Below, piece by piece: positions 45,675 to 53,401 of a DNA stretch of 64,000 nucleotides. The stretch's first letter is position 1. Each line of letters opens with the position of its first letter. The translations under genes and the position numbers were made by a program. Under the pieces are notes generated by a model that saw only the letters and a list, made by a program, of their open reading frames with translations, was not told the origin of the DNA and ran no database searches. Source of the DNA: Streptomyces katrae (lineage in GTDB: Bacteria; Actinomycetota; Actinomycetes; Streptomycetales; Streptomycetaceae); contig NZ_JNZY01000014.1 of assembly GCF_000717655.1 (NCBI RefSeq), forward strand, positions 145,330 through 209,329, given 5' to 3'.

Positions 45675-46159
45675 GCCACCAGGCGCCCTTCGGCGGCCTT
45701 GGCCTTGACCTTGGACTTGCCGGCGGGCGTGGCCGGCTCGTCGAGGTACTTCTCGAGGAAGTGCCTCTCCTCGGCGGTGATGCGGCGGGGCCGCCCCTCG
45801 GCGAGGTTGTACGGCACGACCACCGTCTCGGCGCGCACGTACACCGTCTCGGGTGCGTCCTCGGTCGCCTCGTCCTTGACCTCGTAGCCGATGGTCAGGG
45901 ACGCGGCGCCGATCCGGCTCACCCAGGACTCGATGAGGACCGGCTCGTGACGGTGCACGAGGGGCAGCTTGTAGTCGATCTCGTGGCGGGCCACGACGGA
46001 GCCGCCCGTGAAGGAGTCACTGCCCTCCCCGGGCGCCAGCCGGAACATGAAGTCGATCCGCGCCTCTTCCAGGTAGCGGATGAAGACGACGTTGTTGACG
46101 TGCCCGAAGGCATCCATGTCCGACCAGCGCAAAGGGCACCGGTAGAGGTGTCTGGCCAT
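45671..46159 (-). CDS. Acyl-CoA thioesterase (hot-dog fold, 4HBT)
   Basis: Protein of 162 aa. WSDMDAFGHVNNVVFIRYLE near residue 11 is the 4-hydroxybenzoyl-CoA thioesterase signature, with the catalytic Asp in DMD. It should hydrolyse a fatty or aromatic acyl-CoA. The C-terminal tail is basic. It lies 12 nt after ettA on the same strand. Confidence 0.9.
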   Translation of the reverse strand: MARHLYRCPLRWSDMDAFGHVNNVVFIRYLEEARIDFMFRLAPGEGSDSFTGGSVVARHEIDYKLPLVHRHEPVLIESWVSRIGAASLTIGYEVKDEATEDAPETVYVRAETVVVPYNLAEGRPRRITAEERHFLEKYLDEPATPAGKSKVKAKAAEGRLVA

Positions 46160-46171
46160 TCTTCGTCAGCC

Positions 46172-47836
<1,665 letters not shown>

Positions 47837-47860
47837 GAGAAACCGTCCGGCAGATCGATG

Positions 47861-47918
47861 GGTGGGCAGATACACCCCATCTTGCCAGGCGTCCATAGCC
47901 CGGGGGAAACCCGTATGG
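47861..47918. repeat. Duplicated block, copy A (ettA leader)
   Basis: Shares 46 of 58 aligned positions with 49161-49217 in the same orientation. Invariant cores are ACACCCCATCTTGC, GTCCAT and GGGGGAAACCCGTATGG. It lies 25-82 nt upstream of the ettA start codon. The rest of 47837-48200 holds no gene that I can support. Confidence 0.8.
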
Positions 47919-48200
47919 TCAGCGCCCCCGACCTGGGGGGGCGGCCCGGGGGCGGGTCTCACCCTTTGGTCGCCGTTGGGCGTCGTCGGTAGCTGCTGGA
48001 GGCCCACGGACGGCCCGGAACGGATCCTGTTCCCGTCGCTCCTGGCCGGCCCGGGGATGCCTGCGTGAGGCGGACAAGCGCGGGCGGTAGCAGGACTCCG
48101 GAAACCCGACCAATATGGGAAGGAAGGCTCTTCAAGCGTGCTTCCGCGCGATTCCTCCCGCTTAGGCGAAACGGTGACCGCGTGGGCAGGAGGCACCGAG

Positions 48201-49055
48201 ATGATCACTCAGGTACAGATCGCCACCGTGTTGGACCACTCGGTCCATGACGCCGATGGAAACAAGATCGGCGATGCCAAACACGTCTTCCTCGATGCCG
48301 TCACCGGCCGGCCCGAGTGGGTCAGCGTCAAGACGGGTCTGTTCGGCGCCAGGGAATCTTTCGTTCCCCTCCGTGAGGCCACCGTGGTCGAGGACCACCT
48401 CGAGGTTCCCTACGCCAAGGACACGGTCAAAGAGGCCCCCAATGCCGACGTCGACGCCGGGGGCGCCCTCTCGGCTGACGAGGAACACCGCCTGTACGAG
48501 CACTACGGCATCAAATGGGAGGACGGCGGGCAGCAGGCCGGCCAGCCCGGCCAGGGCAGAGGGACCCGCACCGACTCCCGGGCCGTCACGGACGCCTCCA
48601 CTGCAGGAGCCTCGCTCGGCTACGACGACACGACCGCCTCAGGCATCGCCCGCAGCGGCAAAGAGGACGTCGTCGACACCAGCGCGCCCCAGTCCGATTA
48701 CGACGACACCACCGCCTCAGGCATCGCCCGCAGCGGAACAGCGCCCGCCCGATCTGACAGCTCCGAACGGCGGACGCCTCCACTGCAGGAGCCTCGCTCG
48801 GCTACGACGACACGACCGCCTCAGGCATCGCCCGCAGCGGCAAAGAGGACGCCGACACCAGCGCGCCCCAGTCCGATTACGACGACACCACCGCCTCAGG
48901 CATCGCCCGCAGCGGAACAGCGCCCGCCCGATCTGACAGCTCCGAACGGCGGCGAGCACGGCTCCGTATGTACGTGGCTCCCGAAGAGCGGCGAACGTAA
49001 CTGGACGGACCGAGCGGCGAGGGGCGCACCCGCAAGGCGGTCAACAGCGTGCTGA
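48201..49055 (+). CDS. PRC-barrel protein with frame-shifting duplication and lost C-terminal domain
   Basis: The frame as it stands encodes 284 aa from ATG at 48201 (AGGAGG 7 nt upstream). Residues 1-105 are an intact PRC-barrel (VLDHSVHDADGNKIGDA, then VSVKTGLFG and FVPL). A linker with YDDTTASGIARSG repeats follows. A 182-nt segment is then duplicated in tandem (48591-48772, 48773-48951), and because 182 is not a multiple of 3, the second copy is read out of frame as a Thr/Pro-rich tail. In the ancestral frame the second copy would end SSERRRARLRMYVAPEERRT at 49000. That recalls the first residues of the DUF2382 domain usually fused to this barrel. The protein is thus altered and possibly impaired. 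Confidence 0.8.
   Translation: MITQVQIATVLDHSVHDADGNKIGDAKHVFLDAVTGRPEWVSVKTGLFGARESFVPLREATVVEDHLEVPYAKDTVKEAPNADVDAGGALSADEEHRLYEHYGIKWEDGGQQAGQPGQGRGTRTDSRAVTDASTAGASLGYDDTTASGIARSGKEDVVDTSAPQSDYDDTTASGIARSGTAPARSDSSERRTPPLQEPRSATTTRPPQASPAAAKRTPTPARPSPITTTPPPQASPAAEQRPPDLTAPNGGEHGSVCTWLPKSGERNWTDRAARGAPARRSTAC
48591..48951 (+). repeat. Tandem duplication inside the PRC-barrel gene
   Basis: Two near-identical copies: 182 nt (48591-48772) and 179 nt (48773-48951). The second lacks 3 nt within the GACGTCGTCGAC stretch. Each holds two sub-repeats that start TACGACGACAC, at 48621, 48699, 48803 and 48878. Confidence 0.95.
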
Positions 49056-49107
49056 AGCGGCCCGGTGGGGCGCTCGACGGCCCACGGACGGCCCAGGCGG
49101 CATGAGA

Positions 49108-49152
49108 CGGCCCCCCGGCTCGCGGTTCCATCGCAGGTGGGGGGCGGTTTTT
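49108..49152 (+). terminator. Terminator after the PRC-barrel gene
   Basis: GGCCCCCC (49109-49116) can pair with GGGGGGC near 49139-49145 across a 22-nt loop, followed shortly by TTTTT at 49148-49152. Confidence 0.65.
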
Positions 49153-49160
49153 CGTCATCC

Positions 49161-49217
49161 GATGGCCAGTAACACCCCATCTTGCGGTACGTCCATCCCT
49201 GGGGGAAACCCGTATGG
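49161..49217. repeat. Duplicated block, copy B
   Basis: Second copy of the block at 47861-47918, 1.3 kb away in the same orientation, on the far side of the PRC-barrel gene. It joins the barstar-like remnant directly. Confidence 0.8.
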
Positions 49218-49225
49218 CTCCGGGG

Positions 49226-49333
49226 GCCCCTCCCGGCATAGCCCCCGGTCCCGTTGACGGCTTCGCCCGTCGCCGTCCAGAAGTCCTCGGGCCCCCCGAT
49301 CCGGCGGCCGTCGAGCACGTAGTCGTCATCGCG
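49226..49333 (-). pseudogene. Remnant of a barstar-like (ribonuclease inhibitor family) gene
   Basis: On the minus strand about 36 codons read DDDYVLDGRRIGGPEDFW then GEAVNGTGGYAGRG. This matches the N-terminal half of Streptomyces barstar-family proteins, which as I recall have a GEAVNGPGGYFGRN block. The similarity ends where the duplicated block B begins, and no start codon with ribosome site or C-terminal half is present. Barstar proteins inhibit secreted RNases; this fragment cannot. The assignment is by pattern memory. Confidence 0.55.
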
Positions 49334-49524
49334 CCCCTGAGCCTGGGGGGGTGTCGTCAAAGTAGCGTCGTCCGCCCGTGAGGGCGGGGCCGGCGGGGTC
49401 TGGTGTGTGTGATCACAAGGCGGAGGCGGGAGTCCGCCTCGCCGAAGGCAGGGGGGAGGAGGCGACGCTCGCGTCGCCGACCGACGACGACGCGGCGAGC
49501 GCACGTGCCACACCCCTCCGGCCT
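49334..49524. other. Intergenic DNA, no supportable gene
   Basis: GC-rich spacer with long spurious frames on both strands. It contains GTGTCGTCAAAGTAGCGTCG at 49352-49371, which resembles part of the dispersed repeat nearby. I see no conserved coding signal. Confidence 0.6.
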
Positions 49525-49569
49525 GGGGGCACCTCCCAGCGGTAGCCGGGGGAGGGACTTCGACGACAC
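49525..49569. repeat. Dispersed intergenic repeat, copy 2
   Basis: Inverse orientation relative to 17601-17645. It begins GGGGGCACCTCCC and ends GGACTTCGACGACAC. It lies just downstream of the PAP2-kinase gene stop (49614, minus strand). Confidence 0.75.
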
Positions 49570-49613
49570 CCTCTCGGGGCGTGCGCGCGGTCGGGGGAGG
49601 GCACAGGGACCGC

Positions 49614-51098
49614 TCACCGGGGGCGGTAGACCGTCAAGGCGTTCGGGAGGGTGTCGAGGACGAGCGCGGCGGGGGCGTGCGCGTACTCGCCGTCGTACGC
49701 CAGCGGGGTACCGGCGGGGATCTCCGCGACGCGCAGGCTGCGCAGGCGGGTGGCCGTGTGGACGGGGGACCGGCTCAGCGGGCCCGCGAGCGCGGCGGCG
49801 AACAGGCGCGGGCCGGGGCGGCCGCCGCCGTGCACGAGGCGGACGTCGAGCAGGCCCTCGCCGAGGCCGTCGCGGCGGCGGGGGGCCGGGCCGGTGCCGT
49901 GGTAGGTGCCGTTGCCCGCGAAGAGCAGCCAGACGCTCCGGGGCCTGCCGGCCAGCCGGAGCCGTACGGGGCGCTCCGCACGCAGCACCTTCCAGGCGGC
50001 CAGGAGCGCGGCGGGCCCGCCGCCGATCCGGGGCCCCCAGTGCAGGCGGTGGCGCAGCAGCTCCGGGTAGGCGCCGATGCTGAAGGTGTTCAGGAAGTAC
50101 CCGGAGCGGCCGTCCTCGGGGTCGGGGCCCGGGGTGAAGCGGCCCACCGCGGCGTGCACCGCCTGGCCTGCGGCCACGGCGCGGCAGGTGTCCTCGGCTC
50201 CGGCAAGGCCGAGGTCCAGGGCGAAGTGGTTGAGCGTGCCGCCGGGGAACACGGCGAGCGGCACCCCGGCCCGCAGCGCGGCGGTGGCGGCCGCGTTGAC
50301 CGTGCCGTCGCCGCCGCACACCCCGAGCACGGTGGCCCGGGCGGCTGCCGCCGCCAGTTCCGCGGACAGCTCCGGGCCCTCGCACTCGACCACCTCGGCC
50401 TTGGGCAGCCGGGTGCGCAGGATGTCCAGGCCCGCCGCGGCAGCCGTGCCCGACCCGGTGTTGACCACCACCGTGAGCCCGGCCCCGTCCGGCAGCGCGG
50501 GCGCCTCGGCGGCCGTCCGCTCGTCGCCCGGCACGACCCGCGCCTCCTCGACGCCGCGCGCGAGGCGGCGTACGGCCAGGCCGGCGGCCACGCCCAGCGC
50601 TGCCCCCGCGACCACGTCGGACGGGTAGTGGACCCCCGTGTACACGCGGGAGAACGCCACCGACACGGCCAGCGGGGCCAGCACGGCGCCCCAGCCGGGC
50701 GCCTCCAGCGCCAGCCCTGTGGTGAAGGCGAACGCGGACGCCGAGTGCCCGGACGGGAACGAGGTCGTCGTCGGCTGCGTCAACAGCCGCCGCACCTCGG
50801 GCACCCCCTCCAGAAGCGGGCGGGGCCGGCGTACGGACCACTTGCCCACGCTGTTGACGGTCGCCGAAGCCAGCGCCAGCGAGGCGGCTCCGCGCAGCGC
50901 CGCCTTACGGGCCCCGGCCGAGCCGAGGACCGCGATCGCCGCGGCGGCCCCGCCCCACAGCACCCCGTGGTTCGCGGCCCGCCCGAGTCTCGGCAGCACC
51001 CGGTCGGCCGCGGGCCAGTGCCTGCGGGCCACCCCGTCGAACAGCATCCGGTCCCACCGCGCGGCGGCGCCCCGCCAGGTCAACTCCTGATCAGCCAT
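49614..51098 (-). CDS. PAP2 phosphatase-diacylglycerol kinase fusion protein
   Basis: Membrane-associated protein of 494 aa with two enzymes in one chain. The N-terminal PAP2 domain (about 1-190) carries the acid-phosphatase motifs KWSVRRPRP, PSGHSAS and SRVYTGVHYPSD. The C-terminal half (about 205-494) is a DAGK catalytic domain with VCGGDGTVN and FPGGTLNHFA. Together they could convert phosphatidate-type lipids to diacylglycerol and back, or act on separate lipids such as decaprenyl phosphates. This fusion is seen in other Actinobacteria. Which lipid is used cannot be read from sequence. Confidence 0.92.
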   Translation of the reverse strand: MADQELTWRGAAARWDRMLFDGVARRHWPAADRVLPRLGRAANHGVLWGGAAAAIAVLGSAGARKAALRGAASLALASATVNSVGKWSVRRPRPLLEGVPEVRRLLTQPTTTSFPSGHSASAFAFTTGLALEAPGWGAVLAPLAVSVAFSRVYTGVHYPSDVVAGAALGVAAGLAVRRLARGVEEARVVPGDERTAAEAPALPDGAGLTVVVNTGSGTAAAAGLDILRTRLPKAEVVECEGPELSAELAAAAARATVLGVCGGDGTVNAAATAALRAGVPLAVFPGGTLNHFALDLGLAGAEDTCRAVAAGQAVHAAVGRFTPGPDPEDGRSGYFLNTFSIGAYPELLRHRLHWGPRIGGGPAALLAAWKVLRAERPVRLRLAGRPRSVWLLFAGNGTYHGTGPAPRRRDGLGEGLLDVRLVHGGGRPGPRLFAAALAGPLSRSPVHTATRLRSLRVAEIPAGTPLAYDGEYAHAPAALVLDTLPNALTVYRPR

Positions 51099-51451
51099 TG
51101 CCTGCGCCTACCCGAACCGCCGCTCCTGGAACCTGCGCCTGCGCCAACCGGCCCTCCCCGGGCACCCCCTGCGCGCGTCGGACCGCCCCCGCCGGCCGGC
51201 ATACCGCTCGCGGGACCCCCTCCCCACGCACCCCGCCGCCATGCCACCGGAGCCACCTCAGGCGCGACGTGCCGCCACCTGGCGGCATACCGCCGCCGGG
51301 ACGCGCGCGCGACCTCAATGGCCCGGCGCCACTGCCCCAGGGCCTGCGCCGCCGCCCCATGGCCTCTCCCGCGGCCCTTCGAGCGCCGGAGCCATCTCGC
51401 GGGCAACCGGCCGCGCCCGCCAGGACCCGGTCCCACGGCCGTCGGGACGCC
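51099..51451. other. 353-bp intergenic region
   Basis: No gene that I can support. It contains a perfect 8-bp hairpin TGCCGCCA-CC-TGGCGGCA (51270-51287), which may end transcription of the thioester-domain gene, and otherwise low-complexity GC-rich DNA. Confidence 0.55.
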
Positions 51452-52741
51452 CTACGCCTGCTCCTCCTCGTCCAGCGGGCGCTTGCGGAGCAGGAGGACC
51501 ACCAGGCCGCCCAGGACCACCAGGCCCACCGCCAGCGAGGCGATGACCGGGGTGGCGGCGGAGCTGCCGCTGGTGGCAAGCCGTTCCTCGTCCGGGGTGG
51601 ACGCCGACGAAACCGCCGCCGCAGCCGCGGCCGAGGCCTGCGTCACGGCCGGTCCGTCGCCGGTCGAGCCGGCCTCGGCAACGACGGGCTGCGGCCAGAC
51701 CGCGTTCGCCGTGGCCGCCGCCGCGGACTCGCTGGAGCCCGCCACGATCTGCGCCTGGGCCGGCACCCCGCTGGTGAAGACCCGCCCGACCGGCACCTTC
51801 GTGGAGCCCTGGACGGTGACCGAGGCCGCGCCGTCCGGGGTGCCCGCCGGCACCTCGAAGTACAGCCGGCTCCCGTTGGCCGCGGTGGTGAGCGGTCGCC
51901 CCTCGGCGTCCACCACCCGCACCCCCATGGCCACGGCCGCCGCGTCCGGGGCGACCGTCACGCTCTGAGCCCCGGTCCGCACGGTCACCGGCCCGAGGCG
52001 GGTGCCCACGGGACCCGACACGTTCTCCGGGTCCAGCCCCAGCGAGGCCGGCGGCTCGGGGAGCTTGCCCGCCGACCTCTGGAGGTAGTCGGCCAGCTTC
52101 TCCGCCGCCGGGTCGGCGGCCTCCACCTGCGCCCCGTCCGCGAGCCGCCAGATCGCGACCTGGGTCCCGGCGGCCGCGCTCTGCGCGGTCAGGGCCCCGG
52201 CCCCGGCCGCCTTGGCCAGTCCCGCGAGATCGTTCAGCTGAGGGTAGGAGTGCTCGAGGACCCAGCGGATCCGGCCCGCCTCCCCGTTCCCGGCGAGCAG
52301 GGTGCCGTTCCAGCCGCTCTCCGTGTACCGGGCCTGTGGCTGGGCGTTGCCCGCCACGCCGACCCCGTACGTCTGGAGCGTCCCGCCGCCGTCGACCCGC
52401 ATCTCGTACAGCCCGGCCGGGATCTCCCGGACCGACCCGTCCTTCCCGCGCAGGACTGCCTGCCCGTACGTCTTCAGCCCGTCCAGCACGGCGCTCGCGC
52501 CCTCGGGTGTCCGGTGGGCAGGCGTCCCGGAGTCCGCGGCCGCCCGCGCCGCCGGGGCGGCGGCCAGGGCCGCGGCCAGCAGCGCCGCGGCCAACGGCCG
52601 CCGCCCGGACGCCCGTACGGCCGCCATCGCCGCAACAGGAGTGGCAGGTCTCGCGGAAGCGCCAGCAGTAGGGGAAGCGGCAGCAGGCAGCGGAGAAGGA
52701 ACGGAATCAGGAGCGGAGGATGCGGGAACGGCAATCGACAC
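51452..52741 (-). CDS. Surface protein with degenerate TQXA thioester domain
   Basis: Cell-surface protein of 429 aa. GTG read at 52741 with AAGGGGAAG 5 nt upstream; an internal Met39 would give a more compact signal peptide (RPLAAALLAAALAAAPAARA). The thioester domain (about 80-230) has AGLYEMRVDGGG and GTQVAIWRL with Gln194. The cysteine expected in the TYC motif is Gly126 (TLQTYGVG), so a Cys-Gln thioester cannot form. The C-terminus has LATSG, a hydrophobic helix (PVIASLAVGLVVLGGLVVLL) and RKRPLDEEEQA, a layout like class E sortase substrates (LAxTG), although Thr is replaced by Ser. The function is unknown. Confidence 0.85.
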   Translation of the reverse strand: MSIAVPASSAPDSVPSPLPAAASPTAGASARPATPVAAMAAVRASGRRPLAAALLAAALAAAPAARAAADSGTPAHRTPEGASAVLDGLKTYGQAVLRGKDGSVREIPAGLYEMRVDGGGTLQTYGVGVAGNAQPQARYTESGWNGTLLAGNGEAGRIRWVLEHSYPQLNDLAGLAKAAGAGALTAQSAAAGTQVAIWRLADGAQVEAADPAAEKLADYLQRSAGKLPEPPASLGLDPENVSGPVGTRLGPVTVRTGAQSVTVAPDAAAVAMGVRVVDAEGRPLTTAANGSRLYFEVPAGTPDGAASVTVQGSTKVPVGRVFTSGVPAQAQIVAGSSESAAAATANAVWPQPVVAEAGSTGDGPAVTQASAAAAAAVSSASTPDEERLATSGSSAATPVIASLAVGLVVLGGLVVLLLRKRPLDEEEQA

Positions 52742-52809
52742 AGTCTTCCCCTTCGGGCCAATGACCCTGGTGCCCGTGAGTACCGGGGAATCCTAACCGC
52801 CTCGAACAC

Positions 52810-53217
52810 TCAGACCACCGCCACCTTCTGAGTGACCATCAGTGGCGGGTCCGCCTTGACGACCCGGCGGAAGGCCGCCGTCCCCCGGTTCAGGTCGTGG
52901 CCGACGGCGGTCGCGTCGATCTCCGCCGAGAACCACCGGTTGCCCTCCCCGTCGGGCGGATCCTCCCGGACGCGCAGCCGCCCGTGCACCACCAGCGGCT
53001 CGCCCACCGCGACGGAACCGGCCAGGTTCACGGCGAGCGTGCGCCGCGCCCACACGGTATAGAAGCTGGTGGTGCCGTCGGTCCAGGCGTCCTTGCGCCG
53101 GTCGAAGTACCGCGGCGTCACGGCGAACCGGAACCGCGCCGACGGCCCGTTCACCGTCTCCTTGTAGTCGATCTGCGTGGCCACATGACCGATCAGCGTC
53201 ACCGTGGTGTCGTTCAT
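52810..53217 (-). CDS. ssbB: Single-stranded DNA-binding protein SsbB
   Basis: OB-fold protein of 135 aa; ATG read at 53217 behind GGGGAGGG. The fold runs VTLIGHVATQIDYKE to about residue 110. It ends in VTQKVAVV without the acidic tip (DDDIPF type) that recruits partners in the housekeeping SSB. In Streptomyces the short paralogue SsbB is, as I recall, needed for chromosome segregation into spores. The place next to dynA-dynB supports that identity. Four 22-bp direct repeats and DnaA-box-like sites lie directly upstream. Confidence 0.88.
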   Translation of the reverse strand: MNDTTVTLIGHVATQIDYKETVNGPSARFRFAVTPRYFDRRKDAWTDGTTSFYTVWARRTLAVNLAGSVAVGEPLVVHGRLRVREDPPDGEGNRWFSAEIDATAVGHDLNRGTAAFRRVVKADPPLMVTQKVAVV

Positions 53218-53246
53218 CCCGGCAGCCCTCCCCCGCATCCGTACCC

Positions 53247-53334
53247 GCACGGCTCATCCGCACGACGTGCACGGACCATCCGCACGACCTGCACGGATCA
53301 TCCGCACAACCCGCACGGACCATCCGCACGGGTA
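53247..53334. repeat. Four tandem 22-bp iterons upstream of ssbB
   Basis: Units start at 53247, 53269, 53291 and 53313; each reads GCACGG-N2-CATCCGCAC followed by six to seven variable bases. The half-repeat ATCCGTACCC before the first unit may be a decayed fifth. The 22-bp period equals two helical turns. Confidence 0.92.
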
Positions 53335-53374
53335 CGACCCATGCTGGCGCGGCCCCCCGACTCCCGCTCCGGCC

Positions 53375-53401
53375 TGTGGACTACTGGCGGGTTGTGGACA
53401 A
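53375..53401. promoter_or_regulatory. Two DnaA-box-like sites
   Basis: TGTGGACAA (53393-53401) is the exact complement of the DnaA box TTGTCCACA. TGTGGACTA (53375-53383), 18 bp away in the same orientation, differs at one position. They overlap the end of dynB, 41 bp from the iterons. Confidence 0.55.

Noticed and set aside
47837..47896. 20-codon N-terminal extension of EttA (MDAWQDGVYL...)
   Set aside because: Not homologous to EttA and contained in a block that is duplicated in non-coding DNA; kept only as a finding.
47911..47935. 6C-type or other known structured RNA near the ettA leader
   Set aside because: One small GGTC-loop-GACC hairpin with a C-run, but no paired second hairpin of the known motif.
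48896..49513. 205-codon minus frame through the PRC gene end and the barstar-like piece
   Set aside because: Only the short middle segment resembles a known family; the rest is repeat DNA and antisense.
51080..51436. 118-codon minus frame between the PAP2-kinase and thioester-domain genes
   Set aside because: Gly/Arg/Ala composition, overlaps the PAP2-kinase start, no recognisable motif.
53247..53334. Could the 22-bp array be a CRISPR?
   Set aside because: Units are contiguous with no spacers and no cas genes occur.
53247..53401. Cryptic replication origin
   Set aside because: Iterons and DnaA-like boxes are present but there is no AT-rich unwinding region or replication initiator gene; a regulatory array is simpler.
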